Source: CADEDV01 sp964596345 (GTDB lineage: Bacteria > Bacteroidota > Bacteroidia > Chitinophagales > Chitinophagaceae). Taken from it: a DNA stretch of 64,000 nucleotides. This document shows positions 17,252-25,329 of this stretch, piece after piece. Position numbers and translations under genes: made by a program. Location of the stretch: positions 1 through 64,000 of the forward strand of contig CAZQSZ010000009.1 in the NCBI GenBank assembly GCA_964596345.1, read 5' to 3'. Under the pieces are notes generated by a model. It was given only the letters and a program-made list of their open reading frames with translations, did not search any database and was not told where the DNA came from. Position 1 is the stretch's first letter. Each line of letters starts with the position of its first letter.

Positions 17252-17932
17252 TCAGAACCGGATACCCACACCAGCGCTGACATTGAGAACACTTATCTTT
17301 TGTTTGATCTCCTGGCTGGGTATTTCGCTTATGTCCAGGTACGTGTAGTTGAAAGTTGGTTTCAGGTACAGGTAATCAACACCGGTATAGACGAAGAACC
17401 TGTTCCCGGTATTGTAGCGCAGGTTCAGTCCGCCCTGCAGCACAGGTGTAACACTCCAGTCTTCTTTGGCGATCACTATCCCTTCATAAGTGATCTTTGG
17501 TGAATTGGCATTGGCAACACCACCCATCACCCGCAGATCGGTAAAGAGTTTTGGTGCCAGTTCAAAACTGAGCACCGGTCCGGCAGTAATACCATAAAAT
17601 TGCCAGTGGTCAAGATGAAGGGCAACATCAGGACCTTCTTCCACAATCACCGGTATTGTTTTTTTGGTATTGTTCCGGTTGTAAAAAACAGTACCCGTTA
17701 CTCCCACTGTTTTTTGAAACTGGTAGGCATAGTTAAGGTTAAGGGTCACTCCTGTATTGGCAAATCCTGCGTGTTCGTTATCGAAACTCTTACTGCTAAA
17801 ATCGCCAACAGGAAAAGAAGGACCGGCATGGAAGGTCAGCAAGGATCTCATCTCCTTTTTCGCCACACTTCCCTGGGCCCCGGCAGCACCACTCAGCAGC
17901 AATGCTGTGAATAGAAAGAGAAGCTTTTTCAT
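17252..17932 (-). CDS. Outer-membrane beta-barrel protein (OmpA-like barrel/PF13505 type)
   Basis: A 226-residue small barrel protein. Starting at the ATG at 17932 gives a standard signal peptide (MKKLLFLFTALLLSGAAGAQ); the frame opens 11 codons further but that would bury the signal. The rest has eight or so amphipathic strands (LTFHAGPSFPVGDF, NTGVTLNLNYAYQF, GITAGPVLSFELAP) and ends in VGIRF, a typical barrel C-terminus with terminal Phe recognised by the BAM complex. Function is unknown. It has its own terminator at 17181-17208. Confidence 0.85.
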   Translation of the reverse strand: MKKLLFLFTALLLSGAAGAQGSVAKKEMRSLLTFHAGPSFPVGDFSSKSFDNEHAGFANTGVTLNLNYAYQFQKTVGVTGTVFYNRNNTKKTIPVIVEEGPDVALHLDHWQFYGITAGPVLSFELAPKLFTDLRVMGGVANANSPKITYEGIVIAKEDWSVTPVLQGGLNLRYNTGNRFFVYTGVDYLYLKPTFNYTYLDISEIPSQEIKQKISVLNVSAGVGIRF

Positions 17933-18142
17933 AACCGTGTTTTTAAAATGATCTTTTCTCAACATTATCTTATCCGCTTTGTTAAGTTAATATGAACACC
18001 GGCCCGTTATCAATGATTTTTCACGGCAGGGAACTTGATAGAATAAAAGACGCATTACTCTTTTTCCGGTGGCCGATCATTAAATAACTCCTGCTGCGGG
18101 TTTATTCATTTATATTTACAATCTCCAACAAAAACTACTACT

Positions 18143-19186
18143 ATGCCTTCTGTAAAATCGTATGCTGCACAAAGTGCAACCACGCCGTTAGCTCCTTATA
18201 CCATTGTGCGAAGAGAACCCAAACCACACGATGTGGAAATACAGATCCTGTACTGCGGTGTTTGCCATAGCGACCTACACACCGCCCGTGGTGAATGGGG
18301 CGGTACCGTATATCCCTGTGTGCCCGGTCATGAGATCGTTGGTAAAGTAACGGCTGTGGGCAGCCATGTCAAAAAATTCAAAGTGGGTGATCTTGCCGGT
18401 GTGGGTTGCCTCGTGGACAGCTGTCGTGAATGTGATAATTGTAAAGACGGACTGGAGCAATATTGTGAAGCGGGTGCAACCTTCAGTTATAACAGTCCCG
18501 AAAGAGATGGCAGCGGTAATACCTATGGTGGTTACAGTAAATCCATTGTAACACACGAAGATTTTGTATTACATATATCTGATAAATTACCATTGGAAGC
18601 CGTGGCACCCTTGCTCTGTGCCGGTATCACTACCTACTCACCCTTGCGTCACTGGAAAGTGGGTAAAGGAACAAGAGTAGGTATTCTGGGGCTGGGTGGT
18701 TTAGGCCATATGGGTGTAAAATTAGCAGCAGCGATGGGAGCTGAAGTAACTATGCTGAGTCATTCCCCTTCCAAAGAAAAAGATGCGAAGCGTTTAGGAG
18801 CTCACAAATTCGTATTGACCAGTGATGCAGAGCAGGTGAAGGGAGTAACCGGTTATTTTGATTTTATCCTCGATACTGTTTCTGCCGATCATGATTATAA
18901 TTTTTATCTCGGCCTGCTCCGCACTAATGGCACGATGGTTTGCGTGGGAGTTCCGCCAACACCCGCTACCATTCCTGCTTTCAATATCATCTTTGGCCGC
19001 AAGAGTTTTGCCGGTTCCCTTATCGGTGGTTTACCCGAAACACAGGAGATGCTCGACTTCTGCGCTGAACATAATATTGTAAGTGATGTGGAAGTGATCG
19101 CTATCCGTGATATCAACGATGCGTATGAAAGAATGCTGAAAGGAGATGTGCGGTATCGCTTCGTGATTGATATGGCAACTTTGTAA
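18143..19186 (+). CDS. Zinc-dependent NAD(P) alcohol dehydrogenase (YahK/cinnamyl-alcohol dehydrogenase type)
   Basis: Medium-chain dehydrogenase that interconverts aldehydes and alcohols, most likely with NADP(H) as in YahK and plant cinnamyl-alcohol dehydrogenases. Catalytic zinc ligands are visible in CGVCHSD (Cys41) and PGHE (His63, Glu64); the structural zinc site CRECDNCKDGLEQYC has all four Cys (94, 97, 100, 108). The Rossmann motif is GILGLGGLGHMGVKLA. At 347 residues it is full length. The gene stands alone in a 177-bp upstream spacer (17966-18142) and ends at a bidirectional terminator. Likely role: detoxifying aldehydes; exact substrate unknown. Confidence 0.95.
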   Translation: MPSVKSYAAQSATTPLAPYTIVRREPKPHDVEIQILYCGVCHSDLHTARGEWGGTVYPCVPGHEIVGKVTAVGSHVKKFKVGDLAGVGCLVDSCRECDNCKDGLEQYCEAGATFSYNSPERDGSGNTYGGYSKSIVTHEDFVLHISDKLPLEAVAPLLCAGITTYSPLRHWKVGKGTRVGILGLGGLGHMGVKLAAAMGAEVTMLSHSPSKEKDAKRLGAHKFVLTSDAEQVKGVTGYFDFILDTVSADHDYNFYLGLLRTNGTMVCVGVPPTPATIPAFNIIFGRKSFAGSLIGGLPETQEMLDFCAEHNIVSDVEVIAIRDINDAYERMLKGDVRYRFVIDMATL

Positions 19187-19214
19187 GTAGCCAGGAGCCC
19201 TGTATAAATAATGT

Positions 19215-19244
19215 AAAGACCGTTTCTTAAATGAAGCGGTCTTT
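19215..19244. terminator. Bidirectional terminator between convergent genes
   Basis: AAAGACCG(TTTC)...(GAAG)CGGTCTTT forms a 12-bp stem with one G-T pair, followed by TTTT on the plus strand and preceded by A-rich sequence, which serves the alcohol dehydrogenase and probably also the cyclase-family gene coming from the other side. Confidence 0.85.
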
Positions 19245-19245
19245 T

Positions 19246-20040
19246 TTATGGAGCTATTCCTGCAATGATGCGAAGCGGTCCTCCGCTTCCTTTCCCGATC
19301 TTCATCGGTAAGGCCACCACATAAATTCCTTTAGCAGGCAGCAGGTCAAGATTCGCTACATTTTCAAAACCGGGCCGGTTGGCGCCCAGAAATACCTGGT
19401 GTGTTTTAAAATCTTTGGACTGGCCGTAATCAAGACTTGGCGTATCAAGACCCACTGCTTTAACGGCTCGTTTATCCAACAGCCACTGGGCAGTTACCGG
19501 GTCAATACCGGGAAAATGTAATTCAGGTATTGCTTCAGCTCCTGTTTTGGGAGAACCAAAATACTTTTCCCGGTTGGGATAAAATTGTCCGTAGCCCGTT
19601 TTGAATAACACGATCGTATTAGCCGGGATCGTCCCGTTTTCCTTTTCCCAGTCGTCAATATCTGCAATGCTGATAAGATAATCCCGGTTGGCCAATGCAT
19701 TTTTGGAAACATCAATTACTACCGCACTCCCTGTTAAGCTGGTCAATGGTAATTCATCAACCGTCAGTCTTTGTTCGGCAAAATGAATCGGTGCATCAAG
19801 GTGGGTGCCGCCATGCTCGGGTGTGCAGATAGAATAGGAAGAATAATAAAAACCAAGCGCCGTTTTTCCTTCTGCATCAGTGCTGTGTTCAAAACCTTTT
19901 GCATTATTGGGCCAGTATAAGGTGCTGCTGTCATAGGTGTATGTAAGATCAATCCATTTTATGTCCGGGAAAGTAGCAGCAGGTTGCCTGCTGGTGCAGG
20001 CAGCAAACAAAAGCAGTATGAGTCCTGTTAATTTATTCAT
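19246..20040 (-). CDS. Cyclase family (kynurenine-formamidase-like) lipoprotein
   Basis: Metal-dependent hydrolase fold of the cyclase/KynB family, whose members hydrolyse formamides or lactones. The conserved metal motif is present as HGGTHLDAPIHF, and the GLDTPSLDYG segment is also typical. I start at the ATG at 20040, which gives a lipoprotein signal MNKLTGLILLLFAACTS with Cys15; the ten upstream in-frame codons are not needed. KynB itself is cytosolic, so an exported lipoprotein version is unlikely to act on tryptophan breakdown; a role on external substrates is inference. 264 residues, full length. Convergent with the alcohol dehydrogenase gene. Confidence 0.87.
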   Translation of the reverse strand: MNKLTGLILLLFAACTSRQPAATFPDIKWIDLTYTYDSSTLYWPNNAKGFEHSTDAEGKTALGFYYSSYSICTPEHGGTHLDAPIHFAEQRLTVDELPLTSLTGSAVVIDVSKNALANRDYLISIADIDDWEKENGTIPANTIVLFKTGYGQFYPNREKYFGSPKTGAEAIPELHFPGIDPVTAQWLLDKRAVKAVGLDTPSLDYGQSKDFKTHQVFLGANRPGFENVANLDLLPAKGIYVVALPMKIGKGSGGPLRIIAGIAP

Positions 20041-20092
20041 ATAAAAAATTTGAACGGTAACTGGTACCAAAAGTTACTGATTTACCCTGTAT

Positions 20093-20785
20093 TTACAGTT
20101 CGCCTTTATTGATAAACCGGTAACCCACGCCTGATTCCGTCAGTATGTATTCCGGCCGGTTCGGGTCTTCTTCTATTTTCTTACGCAGCTGGGCAATGAA
20201 TACCCGCAGGTATTGCGACTGGCTGATAAAGCCCGGACCCCAGATGGCACGGAGTAAATATTGATGCGTTAACACCTTCCCTTCATTACGGGCCAGCAGG
20301 GCCAGCAAACTGTATTCGGTCTGTGTCAGTTTTACCAGTTCATTATTTTTCTTCACCGTTCTTGCCGCCAGGTCAATTTCCAAACCGGGACCGCCGATGA
20401 TAGGATCACCATCCTCTGCTGCGGCACTGCGCAATGCCGAACGGATACGGGCCAGTAATTCTCCGGTGCGAAAAGGTTTCCGTAAATAATCATTGGCCCC
20501 GTTATCCAATGCCATGATGATATCTTCCTCCTCCTGCTGCACCGATAAAATGATCACCGGGTTCGTGTACCACTGCCGTAATGATTTCAATACTTCGTGA
20601 CCGCTTTTATCCGGCAAACCAAGATCAAGCAGAACCAGTTCGGGTGGATGATTGGCCGCCATGATCATTCCCTCTTTTGCCGTGGAAGCAGTGATCACTG
20701 CATATTGGTGACTATGCAAAGTGATCTCCAGCAGCTTCCGCATCTGCGCTTCATCATCTATCACCAGTATCTCTGCTTTGTTCAT
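20093..20785 (-). CDS. kdpE: KdpE-type response regulator (OmpR family)
   Basis: DNA-binding response regulator: receiver domain with phospho-acceptor Asp54 (VLLDLGLPDKSG) and acidic pocket DDE (10-12), followed by an OmpR-type winged helix (LTQTEYSLLALLARNEGKVL, then SQYLRVFIAQLRKKIE). The wording of the output domain (RAIWGPGF, SQYLRVFIAQLRKKIE, ESGVGYRF) is that of KdpE. Its start overlaps the stop of the sensor-kinase gene by four bases (ATGA), so the pair is co-translated. No kdpFABC genes are in the window; the divergent neighbour is the potassium transporter kup, the likely target. Confidence 0.92.
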   Translation of the reverse strand: MNKAEILVIDDEAQMRKLLEITLHSHQYAVITASTAKEGMIMAANHPPELVLLDLGLPDKSGHEVLKSLRQWYTNPVIILSVQQEEEDIIMALDNGANDYLRKPFRTGELLARIRSALRSAAAEDGDPIIGGPGLEIDLAARTVKKNNELVKLTQTEYSLLALLARNEGKVLTHQYLLRAIWGPGFISQSQYLRVFIAQLRKKIEEDPNRPEYILTESGVGYRFINKGEL

Positions 20786-21855
20786 AGCTGTATTTTTATT
20801 TCGGATGTTTCCACCGGTATGCGGATCGTGAACCGGGCACCTCCGCCTGTTGCGGCCGTTAATTCCACGGATCCTCCCATCGCTTCGGTAAATCCTTTTA
20901 CAATGGAAAGACCGAGGCCTGTTCCACTTTTATTCGTATCCTTTAAACGATAAAATTTCCGGAACACATAGGGCAGTTCTTCCTCCGGGAAACCGGGGCC
21001 GTTATCTTCCACCACCAGTTCCAGCAGGTCGGCATGACAAGCGGCCATTACTTCTATTTTATTGTCCGGTTCGGTATACCGCACTGCATTCATCAGTAAA
21101 TTATACAGTACGGTTTCCAGCATCGCTTTGTCCAGTTTACACAAAGGCAGTTGCGGGTGGATACCGATCGTTATTTTCTGCAGGGGCTTGTTCTCTTCCA
21201 ATCGTCGCACCACTTCATATACCGTTTCCTCAATATCACACCAGTCTTTACGGGGTTTTAAAAAACCGGATTCAATCCTCGACATATTCAGCAGGTTTTC
21301 CACCTGCTGGTGCAACCGGAAAGAGGCTTTGGCAATTTCACTGACCAGTTGCTTTTTTGTTTCCTTCTCCAGGTTTTCATCCGCAAGTAAATTATCCGTA
21401 GCACCGATGATGGCAGCTATCGGTGTTTTTAATTCATGCGATAAAGAGTTGAGGAATGTATTGTACAATTTCACCGCTTTTGCTTTTTCTTCCCTCAGGC
21501 GGGCCAGTTTTTCCACCTGCCGTATTTTATAAGTGAGCACCGCATTCACCATGGCAATGATAAAATACATGAGCAGCAGGATCGCATCTTCGGTGGAATC
21601 CACATGAATGGTAAAATGCGGCGGTATAAAAAAGAAATCCCATATAAAAGCAGATAGGGCCGCTGCCAGTAACACCGGCAATATCTCAAACGAAATAGCG
21701 ATCAGCGAAACCGTAACCAGTAAGATAAAAGCAACCACCCGGTAGCCGATATACGGTGTCAGTGCATAACAAACCAATGCCACACTGAGCACCAGCAATA
21801 CACTCCAGGTATACTGCTTTCGCTGATCCAGTTTATGAAGGGCTTGTTTGGGCAT
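20782..21855 (-). CDS. KdpD-like sensor histidine kinase lacking the N-terminal KdpD and Usp domains
   Basis: The 357-residue kinase has four membrane segments (about residues 17-108, DUF4118-like with the IWDFFFIPPHFTI stretch typical of KdpD), a short coiled linker, HisKA with phospho-acceptor His140 (FLNSLSHELKTPIAAIIG), and a HATPase domain with N box NLLMNAVRYTE and G boxes VEDNGPGFPEEEL and GTGLGLSIVKGF. Classical KdpD is about 900 residues with cytosolic KdpD and universal-stress-like domains in front; here the protein starts directly at the membrane domain. It probably senses potassium or turgor and phosphorylates the KdpE-like regulator. 'Minimal KdpD' is the best description. Confidence 0.9.
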   Translation of the reverse strand: MPKQALHKLDQRKQYTWSVLLVLSVALVCYALTPYIGYRVVAFILLVTVSLIAISFEILPVLLAAALSAFIWDFFFIPPHFTIHVDSTEDAILLLMYFIIAMVNAVLTYKIRQVEKLARLREEKAKAVKLYNTFLNSLSHELKTPIAAIIGATDNLLADENLEKETKKQLVSEIAKASFRLHQQVENLLNMSRIESGFLKPRKDWCDIEETVYEVVRRLEENKPLQKITIGIHPQLPLCKLDKAMLETVLYNLLMNAVRYTEPDNKIEVMAACHADLLELVVEDNGPGFPEEELPYVFRKFYRLKDTNKSGTGLGLSIVKGFTEAMGGSVELTAATGGGARFTIRIPVETSEIKIQL

Positions 21856-21976
21856 ACAATACGCTTACAAAAGTAGAGTGCCGGGCTTAGAGCTGGTCGT
21901 TTTATTTCGGTATAAAGATTTTATAAAGATTTCGGCACTGAAGAGCCCTTTTCTTCAAAAGCCGGTAATGGCCTTT

Positions 21977-21984
21977 TAGTTTTG
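21977..21984 (+). promoter_or_regulatory. Bacteroidota -7 element before kup
   Basis: TAGTTTTG is an exact match to TAnnTTTG, 24 bp before the kup ATG, in the 153-bp spacer shared with the divergent sensor-kinase gene. No clear -33 TTG is visible at the expected distance, which would fit an activator-dependent promoter. Confidence 0.5.
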
Positions 21985-22008
21985 TTCCTTCAACATTGCA
22001 TCCACTTC

Positions 22009-23979
22009 ATGTCACTTTCGCTGAAAAAAGCAACACCCGCCGGTTTGCTGATCGCCCTGGGAATTATTTTTGGAGATATTGGTACCTCGCCGCTGTATGT
22101 ACTCAATGCCATTACCAACGGTAAAGTCATTACTGAAGACCTGATCATTGGTGTTTTATCCTGTATCATCTGGACGCTGACCTTACAAACCACGATCAAG
22201 TATGTGATCCTTACGCTTCGTGCCGATAACCGCGGTGAGGGAGGGATCTTTTCCTTGTTTGCATTGGTAAGAAGACGAAAAAAATGGCTGGTGTTACCGG
22301 CCATGGCCGGTGGTGCTGCATTACTGGCAGATGGAATGATCACCCCGCCGATCTCTGTTACCTCCGCTATTGAAGGGTTGAAACAGGTACCTGCTTTATC
22401 GCATATCAGTCAATGGACAGTTGTTTATATTGTGATTGGCATTATCACGGTCCTGTTTTTCTTACAGCAGTTTGGTACAGCACTGATCGGACGTTTCTTC
22501 GGACCTGTGATGCTGGTTTGGTTCCTGATGCTGGCTTCGCTGGGAACCATTCAACTGTTCAATGAGTTGTCGGTATTAAAAGCATTCAATCCTTATTATG
22601 CCTTTAACCTGCTGAGTACGTATCCCAATGGATTTTATATTCTCGGCGGTGTTTTTCTCTGCACCACGGGAGCAGAAGCTTTATACTCCGATCTCGGTCA
22701 CTGCGGCAAATGGAATATCCGCTATTCCTGGATCATGGTAAAGACCTGCCTCATCCTGAATTATCTCGGGCAGGGTGCCTGGTTATTGCACCTGCACAAT
22801 GGAGATATGATCACGGCTGAAATGATCGAAAAAGGTTTCAATCCTTTTTATGGTATCATGCCCGGCTGGTTCATGTATTTCGGCATCAGTATCGCCACTG
22901 CTGCCACCATCATTGCCAGCCAGGCACTCATTTCCGGTTCGTTTACATTGGCCAGTGAAGCGATGCGGCTGAACTTATGGCCCAAGATGAAGATCGTTTA
23001 CCCGACAGAAACAAGGGGCCAGTTGTATGTGCCTGCGGTGAACTTTCTTTTATTCGCCGGGTGTATTGGCATTGTATTGTACTTTCAAAAGGCATCCAAT
23101 ATGGAAGCTGCCTACGGGCTGGCGATCACCGCCACCATGATCGCCACTTCTATCCTGTTTGCCAACTTCCTGGTAATGCACCGGGCCAAATCAGCTTTGG
23201 TATATCTCTATCTTATCGTTTACCTGACCATCGAGTTTGGTTTCTTCTATGCGAACCTGGATAAGTTTCCGCACGGTGGTTATGTTACCTTAATTGTGGG
23301 TGGTTTATTATTCATCGTCATGTACACCTGGTACCGGGCCCGCAAGATCAAGAACCGGTATGTGGAGTTTGTGCGGCTGGAAGAATATATTCCCCGCATA
23401 CAGGAACTGAGCAATGATAAATCCGTCTCCAAATATGCGACACACCTGGTGTACCTCACCAGTGCTGATAATCCCAAAGAGATCGAACACAAAGTGATCT
23501 ATTCGATACTCAACCGAAAACCCAAAAGAGCCGATATCTACTGGCTGATCCATGTGGATACGGTGGATGATCCCTACACCACGGAATATAAAGTCAGCCA
23601 TATCATTCCCAATGATATCATCCGGGTGGATTTCAGTTTGGGTTTCCGGGTGCAGCCCCGTATCAATTTATTATTCCGCAAAGTGGTGGAAGACCTGGTA
23701 GCGAATAAAGAAGTAAATGTGCGCAGCCGGTATGAAAGCCTGGAGAAGAATAATGTGACGGGTGATTTCTCTTTTGTGGTGATGGAAAAATACCTGAGCC
23801 AGGATAATGAACTGCCCTTCTTTGAACGGCTGGTGATGAAGATCTATTTCGGGTTGAAAGAGATCAGTCTTTCCGAGGAGAAAGGATTTGGCCTGGATAC
23901 CAGCAACGTGGTGGTGGAGAAATTTCCGCTGATCGTTTCACCGGTAACTGCTTTACGGTTAAAACGGGTGCATGATTAA
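22009..23979 (+). CDS. kup: Low-affinity potassium transporter Kup
   Basis: Inner-membrane K+/H+ symporter of the KUP/HAK family, 656 residues. The N-terminus contains the family signature GIIFGDIGTSPLYVLNAI; about 12 membrane segments follow, ending near residue 450, then a cytosolic C-terminal domain (YIPRIQELSNDKSVSKYATH onward) as in E. coli Kup. The start is the ATG at 22009 (MSLSLKKATPAG); the nine upstream codons open from a non-ATG codon. It is divergent from the KdpDE-like pair and its TAA overlaps the ATG of a 37-codon membrane-protein gene (TAATG). Its promoter is likely under the two-component pair. Confidence 0.96.
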   Translation: MSLSLKKATPAGLLIALGIIFGDIGTSPLYVLNAITNGKVITEDLIIGVLSCIIWTLTLQTTIKYVILTLRADNRGEGGIFSLFALVRRRKKWLVLPAMAGGAALLADGMITPPISVTSAIEGLKQVPALSHISQWTVVYIVIGIITVLFFLQQFGTALIGRFFGPVMLVWFLMLASLGTIQLFNELSVLKAFNPYYAFNLLSTYPNGFYILGGVFLCTTGAEALYSDLGHCGKWNIRYSWIMVKTCLILNYLGQGAWLLHLHNGDMITAEMIEKGFNPFYGIMPGWFMYFGISIATAATIIASQALISGSFTLASEAMRLNLWPKMKIVYPTETRGQLYVPAVNFLLFAGCIGIVLYFQKASNMEAAYGLAITATMIATSILFANFLVMHRAKSALVYLYLIVYLTIEFGFFYANLDKFPHGGYVTLIVGGLLFIVMYTWYRARKIKNRYVEFVRLEEYIPRIQELSNDKSVSKYATHLVYLTSADNPKEIEHKVIYSILNRKPKRADIYWLIHVDTVDDPYTTEYKVSHIIPNDIIRVDFSLGFRVQPRINLLFRKVVEDLVANKEVNVRSRYESLEKNNVTGDFSFVVMEKYLSQDNELPFFERLVMKIYFGLKEISLSEEKGFGLDTSNVVVEKFPLIVSPVTALRLKRVHD

Positions 23980-24092
23980 TGCCGGATCATAAAAATAATA
24001 TCACCTCAGTACTATTGATAATAGCAGCCTGGTTCTTTGCCCTGGCAATGGCTTACCTTGCCTTCTGTAAGATCAGGTTGTTATTACAGTAA
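23979..24092 (+). CDS. 37-residue single-span membrane protein translationally coupled to kup
   Basis: An ATG overlaps the last base of the kup stop codon (TAATG at 23977-23981). The frame encodes 37 residues: a short polar N-terminus (MPDHKNNITS), one hydrophobic stretch (VLLIIAAWFFALAMAYLAF) and a basic C-terminus (CKIRLLLQ). That is the form of small membrane subunits such as KdpF or other transporter-associated microproteins. The stop is two bases from the stop of the convergent MazG-like gene, so the whole 115-bp interval is used. A regulatory or stabilising subunit of Kup is inference; no homologue is recognised. Confidence 0.65.
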   Translation: MPDHKNNITSVLLIIAAWFFALAMAYLAFCKIRLLLQ

Positions 24093-24094
24093 TA

Positions 24095-24463
24095 TTATTT
24101 CGCAGGCAATGGCTCTACAAACTGTTTGAAATTATATTTCACCGATTTACTGTTGAAGGTATCAATGATCGCTTCTTCCAGACTGATATCCAGCAAGGAG
24201 GCCAGCAGGTCCAGGTAAATAGCAATGCCACCGATCTCTTCTTTCAGCATTTCTTTATTGATGTCTTTAGCGGTGTAGGAGCTGCCGCCGTCAATACCAC
24301 CTCTTTCCACCCGCTGCATTTTTTTGATCATGTTACAGAGTTCACCCACTTCGCCGGCCAGTGCCGTTGTCCAGTAGGTGAGGGGCTGGTTATCGTAACA
24401 TTTGAAGCCTTCGGTGGCCCGTTGCACATTCAAGGGCCGGAAAGAAGCGAGGTCCAGTTTCAT
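24095..24463 (-). CDS. MazG-like nucleotide pyrophosphohydrolase
   Basis: All-alpha NTP pyrophosphatase of the MazG/dCTPase superfamily that clears non-canonical or excess (d)NTPs to monophosphates. The metal-binding motif is visible as EVGELCNMIKK (Glu38, Glu41) and KEEIGGIAIYLDLLAS (Glu76, Asp85 region). 122 residues, a single domain. Last gene of a three-gene operon with the aminotransferase-like gene (19 bp upstream) and the membrane NTPase gene. Two bases separate its stop from that of the small membrane protein. Confidence 0.88.
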   Translation of the reverse strand: MKLDLASFRPLNVQRATEGFKCYDNQPLTYWTTALAGEVGELCNMIKKMQRVERGGIDGGSSYTAKDINKEMLKEEIGGIAIYLDLLASLLDISLEEAIIDTFNSKSVKYNFKQFVEPLPAK

Positions 24464-24482
24464 AGATTAGTTATTGATCGGG

Positions 24483-25313
24483 TTATTTATTACTGAGTTG
24501 TTGTTCCAGTTGCAGGAATGCGCTGTATAATTTTCTTGTTACAGCACCGGGTTTGCCATCGCCAATACGATTCCCATCGATGGCTGCCACCGGCATTATT
24601 TTTTTGGTGGTGCTGGTTAAAAAAACTTCGGCAGCTTGCAAAAGCTCTTCGGTGCGGATATCTCTTTCTTCCACATTCATCTGCCGGGCAGCAATGGATA
24701 AGACCTGTTTCCGGGTGATGCCCCGCAGCATATGGCGGGAAGGGGTGATTAAACGCTGGTCTTTTGTAACAATAAAAACATTGGACCGGGGAAACTCTGT
24801 GATAATGCCCTTGTGATGATACAATACATCGTTCACCTTTTTTTCTTTCAGCAGGGGTTGCAGCCAGACGGCCATCATGTAATTGATCGTTTTCACCGAA
24901 GGCAGTTCCCGCTGGTGTTCATAAGTCATTGCCGTTATCCCGTTTTCAAAATCAGCAAGGCTTGCTGTTTTGACGGTATTGCAGGTAATGATAAGGTTGG
25001 GAGAAGCCGGCTGGTATCCATCCACCGAATAACCGCCGGTTAACAGGATGCGGATACCTGCTTCATCCAGTAAGGTTCGTTCCATTAATTCATGGATGAT
25101 GGCTGTCAGCTCTTCCTTATTATACGGGGCGGGCAGGTGCATGGCAGCTGCTGATGTATAAAAACGATCCAGGTGATCTGTTAAGAAAAGCGGACGCCGG
25201 TTTTTGGTTCTGCAAAAATCAAAAACAGCATAGCCCCGCTGCATCGAGAGATCCGATACATGCAGCCCTGCATTTTCATTCGTCACGAAATGATCATTGA
25301 AAAAAACAGCCAT
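24483..25313 (-). CDS. Class IV PLP-dependent aminotransferase/lyase
   Basis: Fold-type IV enzyme, the group of branched-chain aminotransferase, D-amino-acid aminotransferase and aminodeoxychorismate lyase (PabC). The catalytic Lys is expected at 141 (SVKTINYMMAV), and the C-terminal EVFLTSTTKKIMPV and ITRKQVLSIA segments match phosphate- and substrate-binding loops of the family. 276 residues, full length. The sequence alone does not decide between D-alanine or branched-chain aminotransferase and PabC; no folate genes are adjacent. It lies 16 bp downstream of the membrane NTPase gene, in the same operon. Confidence 0.88.
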   Translation of the reverse strand: MAVFFNDHFVTNENAGLHVSDLSMQRGYAVFDFCRTKNRRPLFLTDHLDRFYTSAAAMHLPAPYNKEELTAIIHELMERTLLDEAGIRILLTGGYSVDGYQPASPNLIITCNTVKTASLADFENGITAMTYEHQRELPSVKTINYMMAVWLQPLLKEKKVNDVLYHHKGIITEFPRSNVFIVTKDQRLITPSRHMLRGITRKQVLSIAARQMNVEERDIRTEELLQAAEVFLTSTTKKIMPVAAIDGNRIGDGKPGAVTRKLYSAFLQLEQQLSNK

Positions 25314-25329
25314 GTTATAAAGGTACAGT

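Noticed and set aside
20782..21855. A truncated pseudogene of kdpD
   Set aside because: The frame is intact from an ATG, all kinase boxes are present, and the stop overlaps the regulator start, so this is a functional short form.
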